Shown piece by piece: positions 8,440 to 16,571 of a stretch of 64,000 bases of DNA (its first letter is position 1; every line of letters starts with the position of its first letter). Position numbers and translations under genes: made by a program. This DNA comes from Mycobacterium colombiense. GTDB lineage: Bacteria > Actinomycetota > Actinomycetes > Mycobacteriales > Mycobacteriaceae. The notes beneath the pieces are model-generated. The model saw only the letters and a program-made list of their open reading frames with translations. It was not told the DNA's origin and did not search any database. The stretch is taken from contig NZ_MBEI01000017.1 of the NCBI RefSeq assembly GCF_001953985.1, positions 124,001 to 188,000 on the forward strand, given 5' to 3'.

Positions 8440-9595
8440 CCCGACGGGCCCGATGGCCGGAGTGCGCGTGATCGACCTCACCGCGATGGTGATGGGCCCG
8501 TACTGCACGCAGATCATGGCCGACATGGGCGCGGACGTGGTCAAAGTCGAACCGCCGCAGGGGGATAACACCCGCTACATCTCGGTGGGACCCGCGCCCG
8601 GCATGAGCGGGGTGTTCGTCAACGTCAACCGCGGCAAGCGCAGCATCGTGCTGGACCTGCAGACCGACGCCGGAACGCGCGCGCTGCGTGCCCTCATCGA
8701 GACCGCCGACGTGTTCATCCACTCGATGCGCGCCAAGGCGATCGCCAAGCTGGGCTTCGGCTACGAGGACGTCGCCGCGATCAATCCCGCTGTCATCTAC
8801 ACCAATTGCTACGGATACGGCCGACGCGGGCCCGACCGCGACCGCCCCGCCTACGACGACACGATCCAGGCCGAATGCGGCCTGCCCGCGGTGCAACAGC
8901 AACTCACCGGCGAGGCCGATTACGTCGGCACCATCATGGCCGACAAGATCGCCGGGCTCACCGCGCTGTACGCGACGACGATGGCGCTGTTCCACCGCGA
9001 GCGCACCGGACAGGGGCAGGAAGTCGAGGTCGCCATGTTCGAGACCATGGCCTCGTTCATGCTCGTCGAACACGCCAACGGCGCCCTGTTCGATCCGCCG
9101 CTGGGACCGGCGGTGTATCCGCGCACGGTGGCGCCCAACCGCCGGCCGTACCGCACCAGCGACGGCTACATCGCCGCGCTGATCTACAACGACAAGCACT
9201 GGAACGCCTTCATGCAAGCCGTTCAGCCACCGTGGGCTAGCGAGCTGTATTCGACGCTGGAACAGCGCGCCCGCGAGATCGACACCGTCTACGGGCTGGT
9301 CGCAGAGACGATGAAAGAGCGGACCACCGCCGAGTGGCTGCAGCTGCTGCGCGAACTCGAGATACCGGCCGCGCCGCTGAACACCCCCGGCGCGCTCTTC
9401 GACGACCCACACCTCAACGCCGTCGGCATGTTCGAGACGGTGGACAGCCCGCACGGACCGGTGCGCTTCCCCGGCGTGCCCACCTGGTTCTCCCGGACAC
9501 CGGGCCGCGTTGCGGGGCCCGCGCCCGAGCTCGGCGCCGACACCGCGGCGGTCCTCGACGAGCTGGGGCTGGCCGTCGACGCCAACCCTGGATAA
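8432..9595 (+). CDS. Class III CoA-transferase (CaiB/BaiF family)
   Basis: The protein has 387 residues. It has the family N-terminus (GVRVIDLTAMVMGPYCTQIMADMGADVVKVE), read in two adjoining motifs, the NRGKRSIVLDL segment, and the conserved Asp in ADKIAGLTALYA expected to form the acyl-anhydride. Family members move CoA between carboxylates (formyl-CoA/oxalate, carnitine, succinate/aromatic acids). The ATG at 8432 is preceded by AAGGAG. The next gene is an oxalyl-CoA-decarboxylase-like ThDP enzyme, a pairing known from oxalate and 2-hydroxyacyl-CoA metabolism. The actual acid and CoA donor cannot be read from sequence. Confidence 0.9.
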   Translation: MASPTGPMAGVRVIDLTAMVMGPYCTQIMADMGADVVKVEPPQGDNTRYISVGPAPGMSGVFVNVNRGKRSIVLDLQTDAGTRALRALIETADVFIHSMRAKAIAKLGFGYEDVAAINPAVIYTNCYGYGRRGPDRDRPAYDDTIQAECGLPAVQQQLTGEADYVGTIMADKIAGLTALYATTMALFHRERTGQGQEVEVAMFETMASFMLVEHANGALFDPPLGPAVYPRTVAPNRRPYRTSDGYIAALIYNDKHWNAFMQAVQPPWASELYSTLEQRAREIDTVYGLVAETMKERTTAEWLQLLRELEIPAAPLNTPGALFDDPHLNAVGMFETVDSPHGPVRFPGVPTWFSRTPGRVAGPAPELGADTAAVLDELGLAVDANPG

Positions 9596-9639
9596 CGCTT
9601 GCTCAACGAAACAGATTGTCAGTGAAGGAGTTTCCCACG

Positions 9640-11352
9640 ATGGCCGTGCCCGTTTACAAACGCATCCTCGACCTCTTCGAGGCCGAGGGTGTCAACACCC
9701 TGTTCGGCATCCCTGACCCGAACTTCGTGCACATGTTCGCCGAGGCGGACGCGCGCGGGTGGTCGGTGGTCGCACCGCATCACGAACTGAGCGCGGGATT
9801 CATGGCCGAGGCGGCGTCGCGGATGACGGGCAAGCCCGGCCTGTGCATCGGCACGCTCGGCCCGGGCATGGCCAACATCGCCGGAGCGATCCAGTGCGCG
9901 CTGGTGGAAAACTCGCCGGTGATCTTCTTGGGCGGGCAGCGGGCTCGCGTCACCGAGCGCCGGGTGCGCCGTGGCCGCATCCAATTCGTTCAGCAGGAGC
10001 CGCTTTTCGCCGCGTCGGTGAAATACAGCTCGTCCATCGAGTACGCCGACCAGACGGACGAGATCATCCACGAGGCCATCCGCAGGGCGATGTCCGGAAC
10101 CCCGGGCCCGTCCTACGTCGAGTTCCCGTCGCACGTGATCCTGGAGGAGCTCGACGTCGACGCGGCGCCGCCACCGTCGGCCTACCGGCTGGTCAAGCAG
10201 GGCGCGGGCACCCGCGAGGTGGCCGAGGCCGTCGAGCTGATCCGCGAGGCCAAGAGCCCGGTGCTGCTGGTCGGCCACGGCGTGCACACCTCCCGCACCC
10301 AGCAGCAGGTCAAGGAGTTGGCCGAGCTGATGGCCTGCCCGGTGGTCCAGACCTCCGGCGGCACCTCGTTCATTCCGGGACTGCAGGACCGGACGTTTCC
10401 CTACTTGTTCTCCCCGGCCGCCAACGAGGCCGTCGAGGAATCCGACCTGTGCGTCGCGCTGGGAACCGAGCTCGGCGAGCCGATGCACTACGGCCGGACC
10501 CAGCACTGGGCCGCCAACAACGCGAACCGCAAGTGGGTGCTCGTCGAGCAGGACCCAACCGCCATCGGCGTCAACCGTCCGGTCGACGTGGCACTGGTCG
10601 GCGATCTGCGCGGCGTGGTGCCGCAGCTGGTCGACGCGCTCAAGGATTCCCCACGCAAACCCGCACCCGCGCTGCAGGTCCTGATCGACAAGGACACGAA
10701 AGAGCTTGCGGATATGGCGGAATCGGCACCGTCCGGGCATTCGCCGATCCATCCGGCCCGCTACGTCGTCGAGGCCACCAAAGCGTTCAACGAACTCGAG
10801 GACGGCATTCTCGTGCGCGACGGCGGTGCCACCGTGATCTTCCAGTGGACCTACTCGCAGTCCAAGCCGCGCGACGTGATCTGGAATCAGAACTTCGGCC
10901 ACCTGGGCACCGGTCTGCCGTACGCGGTCGGAGCCTCGGTCGCCGAGGGGGGTAAGCGCCCGGTGATGCTGTTGACCAGCGATTCGGCGTTCCTCTTCCA
11001 CATCGCCGAGTTGGAAACCGCTGCGCGGCAAAACCTTCCGCTGGTGTGCGTGGTCGGCGTCGACCACCAGTGGGGCCTGGAAGTGGGCGTGTACAAGCGC
11101 ACCTTCTCCCAGCCGTCGCCGCAGCCCGGTGTGCACTGGAGCAAGGACGTCCGGATGGACAAGGTTGCCGAGGGCTTCGGCTGCCACGGTGAGTACGTCG
11201 AGAAGGAAGAGGAGATCGGCCCGGCGATCGCTCGCGCCTACGCCAGTGGCAAAGTCGGTGTGGTGCACGTGTGCATCGATCCGAAGGCCAACTCCGAGGA
11301 AATGCCCAAGTACGACCGATTCCGGACCTGGTACGCCGAAGGCACTCAGTAA
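9640..11352 (+). CDS. ThDP-dependent enzyme (acetolactate synthase / 2-hydroxyacyl-CoA lyase superfamily)
   Basis: The protein has 570 residues with the three-domain layout of the family. The N-terminal Pyr domain has the activating Glu in PHHELSAGFMAEAA (about E49); a central domain and a C-terminal PP domain follow. In the cofactor motif the normal GDG is TSDSA (D448 kept) and the normal NN is replaced by VDHQWG about 26 residues later. Related enzymes cleave or decarboxylate 2-keto acids, oxalyl-CoA or 2-hydroxyacyl-CoAs. With the aldehyde dehydrogenase behind it, an aldehyde-releasing lyase is attractive but unproven. The start ATG at 9640 has a GAAGGAG site upstream. Confidence 0.85.
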   Translation: MAVPVYKRILDLFEAEGVNTLFGIPDPNFVHMFAEADARGWSVVAPHHELSAGFMAEAASRMTGKPGLCIGTLGPGMANIAGAIQCALVENSPVIFLGGQRARVTERRVRRGRIQFVQQEPLFAASVKYSSSIEYADQTDEIIHEAIRRAMSGTPGPSYVEFPSHVILEELDVDAAPPPSAYRLVKQGAGTREVAEAVELIREAKSPVLLVGHGVHTSRTQQQVKELAELMACPVVQTSGGTSFIPGLQDRTFPYLFSPAANEAVEESDLCVALGTELGEPMHYGRTQHWAANNANRKWVLVEQDPTAIGVNRPVDVALVGDLRGVVPQLVDALKDSPRKPAPALQVLIDKDTKELADMAESAPSGHSPIHPARYVVEATKAFNELEDGILVRDGGATVIFQWTYSQSKPRDVIWNQNFGHLGTGLPYAVGASVAEGGKRPVMLLTSDSAFLFHIAELETAARQNLPLVCVVGVDHQWGLEVGVYKRTFSQPSPQPGVHWSKDVRMDKVAEGFGCHGEYVEKEEEIGPAIARAYASGKVGVVHVCIDPKANSEEMPKYDRFRTWYAEGTQ

Positions 11353-11381
11353 GCCCACGTCGCTAAGAAAGGGACGATGTC

Positions 11382-12809
11382 ATGCGCGAATACCTGAAGT
11401 TCTACATCGACGGAAAATGGGTGGACCCGGTGCGCCCCAACGCCTTCGACGTGGAAAACCCGGCTACCGAACAGGTTTCGGGGAAGATCTCGCTGGGATC
11501 GGCGGCCGACGTCGACGTGGCGGTCAACGCCGCCCGGCGAGCCTTCGCCGGCTGGTCGCAGAGCACCCGCGAGCAGCGCCTGGACCTGTTGCAGGCCATC
11601 CTCGCCGAATACCAGAAGCGCGCGGACGATCTCGCCGAGGCGGTCACCGAGGAGATCGGTGCGCCGCCCTCGCTGGCCGCGGGGCCGCAGGTCTTTCTCG
11701 GGATCGGTCACCTGACCACCGCGATCGACGCGCTGAAGAACTTTTCGTTCTCCGAACACAAAGGGGCGACGCTGATCGCCAAGGAGCCGATCGGCGTCTG
11801 CGGCCTGATCACGCCATGGAACTGGCCGATCAACCAGGTCGCGGTCAAGGTCTACCCGGCGCTGGCGACCGGTTGCACCGTCATCCTGAAACCCTCTGAG
11901 GTGGCGCCGTATTCGCCCTATATCTTCGCCGAGATCCTGGATGCCGCGGGCGTGCCGGCCGGGGTGTTCAACCTGATCAACGGTGACGGCGCGGGCGTCG
12001 GCGTGGCCCTGGCGAGCCATCCCGACATCGACATGGTGTCGTTCACCGGATCCACCCGCGCCGGTGTGGAGGTGGCCGCCAATGCCGCCGCGACCGTGAA
12101 ACGAGTGACCCAGGAACTCGGCGGCAAGAGCCCCAACATCGTCCTCGATGACAGTGGCTTCGCCGAGGGCGTCAGCGCCGGCGTGGCCAACATGATGCCC
12201 AACTCGGGGCAGAGCTGTAACGCGCCGTCGCGCATGCTGGTCCCGAATTCCCGGATGGACGAGGCCATTACCATCGCGCGGGAGGCCGCCGAGAAAGTCG
12301 CGGTGGGAACCGACGACGCGACGGCCATCGGGCCGGTGGCGTCCAGGGCGCAGTTCGAGAAGGTGCAGCGACTGATCCAGCAGGGCGTCGACGAGGGCGC
12401 GACCGTGGTCGCGGGGGGCCCGGGCCGGCCGGACGGATTGGACAAGGGTTACTACGTCAAGCCGACCGTCTTCGCGCACGTCACCAACGACATGACGATC
12501 GCGCGTGAGGAGATCTTCGGGCCGGTGCTGTGCATTCTCGGATACGACGATCTCCATCACGCCGTCGAGATCGCCAACGACACCCAATACGGCCTCGCCG
12601 GCTTCGTTTCGGGGGCCGACCTCGACACGGCGCGCGACGTCGCCCGCAAGATCCGCGCGGGATGGGTCACCATCAATCACGCATTCGACATGAACGCACC
12701 GTTCGGCGGATACAAGCGCAGCGGCAATGGTCGCGAATGGAGCGAATTCGGTTTCCACGAGTACCTGGAAGTCAAGAGCACCCTGGGCTACGCCCCTGAC
12801 AAGGCCTGA
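11382..12809 (+). CDS. NAD(P)-dependent aldehyde dehydrogenase
   Basis: The protein has 475 residues with all ALDH landmarks: GLITPWNWPINQ (oxyanion Asn), VILKPSEVAP (cofactor binding), SFTGSTRAG, general base E245 in QELGGKSP, nucleophile C279 in NSGQSCNAPSR, and EEIFGPVL. It oxidises an aldehyde to a carboxylate. It is the last gene of the operon, 29 bp after the ThDP gene, with AAAGGGACG before the ATG. It would consume either an omega-semialdehyde from ring cleavage or the aldehyde from the lyase; both are inference. Confidence 0.93.
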   Translation: MREYLKFYIDGKWVDPVRPNAFDVENPATEQVSGKISLGSAADVDVAVNAARRAFAGWSQSTREQRLDLLQAILAEYQKRADDLAEAVTEEIGAPPSLAAGPQVFLGIGHLTTAIDALKNFSFSEHKGATLIAKEPIGVCGLITPWNWPINQVAVKVYPALATGCTVILKPSEVAPYSPYIFAEILDAAGVPAGVFNLINGDGAGVGVALASHPDIDMVSFTGSTRAGVEVAANAAATVKRVTQELGGKSPNIVLDDSGFAEGVSAGVANMMPNSGQSCNAPSRMLVPNSRMDEAITIAREAAEKVAVGTDDATAIGPVASRAQFEKVQRLIQQGVDEGATVVAGGPGRPDGLDKGYYVKPTVFAHVTNDMTIAREEIFGPVLCILGYDDLHHAVEIANDTQYGLAGFVSGADLDTARDVARKIRAGWVTINHAFDMNAPFGGYKRSGNGREWSEFGFHEYLEVKSTLGYAPDKA

Positions 12810-12988
12810 CGCGCCGGGGCCGAAATCCGAACGCAGCACGGCGAAAAACGCCTCGCGTGTCCTCCACCTGATCCTGCGCGCCCGCCTCTAGGCTGGCTTG
12901 CTGAACTCAACAGGAGGGGCAGCGACGTATCGGCATCAACCATGGCGCCGGGCGAGATGGTAGTTACGGCGCGCTGACAGGAAGCACC

Positions 12989-13019
12989 GAGCCGGGCGGG
13001 TCTCACCCCGCACCGGCTC
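12989..13019 (+). terminator. Strong hairpin after the catabolic operon
   Basis: GAGCCGG/CCGGCTC outer arms and GCGGG/CCCGC inner arms form a 12-bp stem with a single bulged A and a 6-base loop TCTCAC. No T-run follows, which is usual for mycobacterial stem-loops. It lies about 180 bp after the aldehyde dehydrogenase and 29 bp before the acyltransferase gene, so it could end the operon or act in the leader of the next gene. Confidence 0.4.
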
Positions 13020-13048
13020 GTCGTACTCGGCCCCGATGGGTCGCCCCC

Positions 13049-15043
13049 ATGCGCCGCGTCGGCCGGCTGGCGATCTGGGACCGTCCGGAGCGGGCCAGCG
13101 GAATCCCGGCACTCGACGGACTGCGCGCGATCGCGGTTTCGCTGGTGCTCATCGGGCACGGCGGCATCCCCGGCGTCAGCGGCGGATTCATTGGCGTAGA
13201 CGTCTTTTTCGTCCTCAGCGGATTCCTGATCACCTCGCTGCTGCTGGACGAGCTGGGACGCACCGGCCGCATCGAGCTGACCGGCTTCTGGATCCGGCGC
13301 GCCCGGCGACTCCTGCCCGCGCTGGTCCTGATGGTGCTCACGGTGGCCGCGGCCCGCCAGCTGCTGCCCGACCGGTCGCTGACCGGGCTGCGCGACGACG
13401 CCATCGCGGCCTTCATATGGATGGCGAACTGGCGGTTCGTCGCCCAGAAGACCGACTACTTCACCCAGGGCGCGCCGCCCTCACCGCTACAACACACCTG
13501 GTCACTCGGGGTGGAGGAGCAGTACTACTTCGTCTGGCCGGTGCTGCTCATCACGGTCACCCTGCTGCTCGCCGCCCGCGCCAAGCGACGCTCCACCCGG
13601 GCGACCGTCGGCGGTGTGCGGTTCGCCACCTTCCTGATCGCCACCGTGGGCGCGCTGGCGTCTGCTGCGCTCGCCATCGTCATGACGTCGGATGGCACCC
13701 GCGACCGGATCTACTTCGGCACCGACACCCGCGCGCAGGCGTTGCTGGTCGGCGCCGCGTCGGCCGCCCTCCTGGTTCGGGACTGGCCGTCGATGAACCG
13801 CGGCTGGTGCATGATCCGCACCCGATGGGGGCGCCGGGTCGCCCGCGTTCTGCCGCTGATCGGGTTGGCGGGGCTGGCGGCGGCGACGCACTACGCCACC
13901 GGCGCCAGCGGCGAATTCCGGCACGGCCTGCTGATCGGGGTCGCGATCGCGGCGGTGATCGTGATCGCACCCGTCGCGCTGGAGCAGCGCGGTCTCGTCG
14001 CCCGCGCGCTGGCGTTGCGCCCGCTGGTGTGGCTGGGAACCATTTCTTACGGCGTCTACCTGTGGCATTGGCCAATCTTCTTGGCGCTCAACGGCGAACG
14101 CACGGGGTGGTCCGGGCTGCCGTTGTTCGCCGCGCGGTGCGGCGCCACGCTGGTGTTGGCCGCGGCGTCGTATTGGCTGCTTGAACAGCCCATTCGGCGC
14201 TGGCGGCCGTCGCGGGTGCCGCTGCTGCCGCTGGCGGCCGCGACCGTGGCCAGTGCGGCCGCGGTGACGCTGCTGGTGGTGCCGGTGGGTACCGGGCCCG
14301 CTCTGCGCGAGGTCGGCCTACCGCCCGGGGTCTCGGCGGTCGCGGCGGTCTCGCCGTCACCGCCCGGCGGCAGCCGGCCCCGAGATGCCAACCGGCCGTT
14401 CACCGTTTCGGTGTTCGGTGATTCGATCGGGTGGACCTGGATGCACTACCTGCCCCCGACGCCCGGCTTCACGTTCCTCGACCACACCGTCATCGGATGC
14501 AGCCTGGTGCGTGGCACGCCGTACCGCTACATCGGTCAGACTCTCGAGCAGCGATCCGAATGCGACGGCTGGCCGATTCGTTGGTCGAAGCAAGTCAGCC
14601 AGGATCAGCCGGACGTCGCGCTGCTGGTCATCGGCCGCTGGGAAACGGTGGACCGGGTCAACGAGGGCCAGTGGACCCACATCGGCGACCCCACGTTCGA
14701 CGCCTACCTCAACGGTGAGCTCGAACGGGCGTTGACCATCGTGGGCGCCACCGGTGTCCACGTCGTGGTCGCGACGGTGCCCTACAGCCGGGGCGGTGAA
14801 AAGCCGGACGGCCGACTGTATCCGGAGGACCAGCCCGACCGGGTGAACCTGTGGAACACCATGTTGCGCAAGACCGTCAGCCACCACCCGAACGTCGCGA
14901 TCCTCGACCTGAACAAGAAACTGTGCCCCGACGGGGTCTACACCGCCAAGGTCGACGGCATCAAGGTACGCAGCGACGGCGTCCACCTCACCCCCGAAGG
15001 GGTGAAGTGGCTGACGCCGTGGCTCGAGGAATCGCTGAGGTAG
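13049..15043 (+). CDS. Acyltransferase-3 membrane protein with C-terminal SGNH domain
   Basis: The protein has 664 residues. The N-terminal part (about 20-400) is an acyltransferase-3 domain of about ten hydrophobic helices with ALDGLRAIAVSLVLIGH and the GVDVFFVLSGFLIT motif. The C-terminal part is an SGNH hydrolase-like domain: FGDSIGW (Ser block), GRWE in place of the usual GxND, and DGVHLTPEG (Asp-His block). This OatA-like layout moves acetyl or other acyl groups across the membrane onto surface sugars or glycolipids. The acceptor is unknown. The start has no strong ribosome-binding site; ATG 13049 is the first in frame. It is convergent with the methyltransferase gene, with a 2-bp gap. 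Confidence 0.88.
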   Translation: MRRVGRLAIWDRPERASGIPALDGLRAIAVSLVLIGHGGIPGVSGGFIGVDVFFVLSGFLITSLLLDELGRTGRIELTGFWIRRARRLLPALVLMVLTVAAARQLLPDRSLTGLRDDAIAAFIWMANWRFVAQKTDYFTQGAPPSPLQHTWSLGVEEQYYFVWPVLLITVTLLLAARAKRRSTRATVGGVRFATFLIATVGALASAALAIVMTSDGTRDRIYFGTDTRAQALLVGAASAALLVRDWPSMNRGWCMIRTRWGRRVARVLPLIGLAGLAAATHYATGASGEFRHGLLIGVAIAAVIVIAPVALEQRGLVARALALRPLVWLGTISYGVYLWHWPIFLALNGERTGWSGLPLFAARCGATLVLAAASYWLLEQPIRRWRPSRVPLLPLAAATVASAAAVTLLVVPVGTGPALREVGLPPGVSAVAAVSPSPPGGSRPRDANRPFTVSVFGDSIGWTWMHYLPPTPGFTFLDHTVIGCSLVRGTPYRYIGQTLEQRSECDGWPIRWSKQVSQDQPDVALLVIGRWETVDRVNEGQWTHIGDPTFDAYLNGELERALTIVGATGVHVVVATVPYSRGGEKPDGRLYPEDQPDRVNLWNTMLRKTVSHHPNVAILDLNKKLCPDGVYTAKVDGIKVRSDGVHLTPEGVKWLTPWLEESLR

Positions 15044-15045
15044 TT

Positions 15046-15705
15046 CTAACCGCTTGTGCGGCAGCTGATCTCCATGCTGTCGCTGTCGCGAACCTGGAAG
15101 TTGAAGCTCACGTAGCCGTTCTCGGGGTTGCGCACCCGGTCCAGATAGGGCGCCATGTCGGCCGAGCTGGCGTTGTCGGCGATGACCAGCACGCCGGGTG
15201 ACAGGCGCGGTTCCAGCAGCTCGAGCACGGGTAGGTACAGGTCCTTCCAGCCGTCGAGCAAGACGAAATCGACCGGCCCCGGCTCGTCCGCCAGCGTGGA
15301 CAGCGCGTCGCCTTCGAGGATGGTGATGACGTCGTCGAGGCCGGTCTCGGCGAACGTCTTCTTGGCGGCGGCGATCTTGGTCTCGCTGAGTTCGGTGGTC
15401 ACCACCCGGCCGGTGCCGTTGTCGCGCACCGCGGCGGCCAGGTGCACGGCGGAAATGCCGAAAGACATCCCGAATTCGACGATGGTCGCCGGGCGGGTGG
15501 CGCGCACCAGTGAATACAGCAGCCGGCCGGCTTCCGGTGTCACCGGGATGTAGAACTCGCTCATCGCCTCGGCCCGCTCCTGTGCGGTCATCGGGCGATC
15601 GAACGTGCCGCGCCGCTCGCGCAACAGCGACATCTGGTTTTTCGACTCGGCGTACATGCGGTCGAGCGTCGAAGCGACCCGGGCATCCTGCAACGTTGTG
15701 GTCAT
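15046..15705 (-). CDS. SAM-dependent O-methyltransferase
   Basis: The protein has 219 residues of the caffeoyl-CoA-O-methyltransferase/class I type. SAM-binding motif I is VEFGMSFGISAVHLAAAV; the acidic end of strand 2 is TTELSETK; EGDALSTL and DFVLLDGWKDLY follow, with an ADNASSADM segment in place of the usual metal-ligand DN region. It probably methylates a small hydroxylated molecule. It stands alone: divergent from the M-box unit and convergent with the acyltransferase gene. The substrate cannot be inferred. Confidence 0.88.
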   Translation of the reverse strand: MTTTLQDARVASTLDRMYAESKNQMSLLRERRGTFDRPMTAQERAEAMSEFYIPVTPEAGRLLYSLVRATRPATIVEFGMSFGISAVHLAAAVRDNGTGRVVTTELSETKIAAAKKTFAETGLDDVITILEGDALSTLADEPGPVDFVLLDGWKDLYLPVLELLEPRLSPGVLVIADNASSADMAPYLDRVRNPENGYVSFNFQVRDSDSMEISCRTSG

Positions 15706-15774
15706 GGCACCGAGCCTAGGCGCGCAGCCTGGGCGGGCGCTGGGAGAGCGGTGCAGGGCGTCAGGGATCCGTTA

Positions 15775-15820
15775 AGCGTTTGACGAGCGTTTGACGAGCC
15801 CGCGACCGCGGTGTCACTAT
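15775..15820 (+). promoter_or_regulatory. Promoter of the M-box unit, with tandem 11-mer over the -35
   Basis: AGCGTTTGACG is repeated head to tail at 15775-15785 and 15786-15796. The second copy supplies a -35 TTGACG (15791-15796). CACTAT at 15815-15820 is an acceptable -10 with an 18-bp spacer, placing transcription start near 15827, a few bases before the riboswitch fold begins. Confidence 0.55.
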
Positions 15821-15830
15821 GGACCCCGCA

Positions 15831-15995
15831 AGCACCTCGGTAGGTGAGGCGTCTGCATGGATACAGGCCACTGACCCCGAACGTCGAGAGACGCCCCGGG
15901 TCAGGACAGCTCTTCCCGGACCCAAGGGTTGAGCCCAAGTGGCTTCTGGAATATTCCGGATACGCCGTGCAGTGCCGAAGCTCCGACGAGAGGGG
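15831..15995 (+). promoter_or_regulatory. M-box (ykoK leader) Mg2+ riboswitch
   Basis: The aptamer core blocks are read in order: CTCGGTAGGTGAGGC, ATGGATACAGGCCACTG, GTCGAGAGACGCC followed by CGGGTCA, GACCCAAGG, TGGCTTCTGGAAT, and GATACGCCGTGCAGTGCC followed by GAAGCTCC. These match the Rfam M-box consensus as I remember it (AGGTGAGGCTCC, GGAGATACGCTGC, GTCGAGAGACGCC, CATACAGTGCTAAAGC). The class folds with several Mg2+ ions and lowers expression of Mg2+ uptake genes when Mg2+ is high. Boundaries are approximate. Downstream lie a short ORF, a 71-aa gene and an Nramp-like transporter. Confidence 0.9.
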
Positions 15996-16095
15996 TGCGA
16001 CCCGCGGCATGTGTCGTGGGTCATTCCTGCCTCTTTCGTTCAGGTGAATGTGGTGACACCCGCGTGTGTCTTGGCCGTGAGGAGGTGAGGGCGAG

Positions 16096-16170
16096 ATGAG
16101 TCCCGGCGATAGTCCCTATCCGAAATCCGTCTTGTCCCGATCCGGTTCCGGCATTTCTTTCACCGCCTGA
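16096..16170 (+). CDS. Short upstream ORF (24 aa) in the M-box leader
   Basis: An ATG at 16096 follows GGAGGTGAGG, one of the best Shine-Dalgarno matches in the window, and runs 24 sense codons to TGA. The product reads MSPGDSPYPKSVLSRSGSG then ISFTA, with Pro codons at positions 3, 7 and 9. It lies between the aptamer and the first full gene, where expression-platform decisions are made. It could be a translated leader peptide coupling translation to read-through; alternatively the Shine-Dalgarno belongs to a decoy. No homologue is recognised. Confidence 0.4.
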   Translation: MSPGDSPYPKSVLSRSGSGISFTA

Positions 16171-16240
16171 CCTCTCCTGGTCCTGCGCGGCTGACACGCC
16201 GTGCCGTCGCCGATCGGGCCTCCGTCAGGAGAAGAAGCTC

Positions 16241-16456
16241 ATGGCTTTTGTTATCACCCACCGTTTTTCCATCGCTTCCCGGATGCGTGGACGCTCGATG
16301 CTGCGTGCAGGCCGGTTGTTGGCCAACAGGTTTCACCTGCAAGCCCGCCTGACCCCGCAGGAGCGGGCCAACCTGTACGTCTCGAGGATGCCGATCGCGA
16401 TGGTCACCGCGTCGCTGGGTGGCCACGCCTCGGGTTCGGACAGCAACCACCGCTGA
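16241..16456 (+). CDS. Small basic protein under M-box control, unknown function
   Basis: The protein has 71 residues, rich in Arg and with many hydrophobic residues but no clear membrane helix. It reads MAFVITHRFSIASRMRG, later LTPQERANLYVSRMPIAMV and a polar tail. CAGGAGAAGAAG before the ATG gives a good ribosome-binding site. It sits between the Mg2+ riboswitch and the transporter, so it is presumably made when Mg2+ is scarce. M. tuberculosis has a small hypothetical gene (Rv1535) behind an M-box; whether this is its homologue needs alignment. Function is unknown. Confidence 0.6.
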   Translation: MAFVITHRFSIASRMRGRSMLRAGRLLANRFHLQARLTPQERANLYVSRMPIAMVTASLGGHASGSDSNHR

Positions 16457-16530
16457 ACCACTGCCTCGGCGACGGGCGTCACAGCGCCGTCCGTCGCCGT
16501 AGGCGCGTTGAGTGCCGCAACCACGACCGC

Positions 16531-16546
16531 CTCACCGCGAGGTGAG
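16531..16546 (+). promoter_or_regulatory. GNRA-loop hairpin in front of the transporter start
   Basis: CTCACC-GCGA-GGTGAG is a perfect 6-bp stem closed by a GCGA tetraloop, ending 25 bases before the transporter ATG. The only recognisable ribosome-binding bases (GAGG) lie after it. It may shape translation or mRNA stability between the 71-aa gene and the transporter. Confidence 0.35.
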
Positions 16547-16571
16547 AGCTGTTCGAGATAGCGAGGATTCG

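Noticed and set aside
12810..13048. Possible small gene between ALDH and the acyltransferase
   Set aside because: Frames are very short (an 11-codon ATG frame at most) and the main structure is a hairpin.
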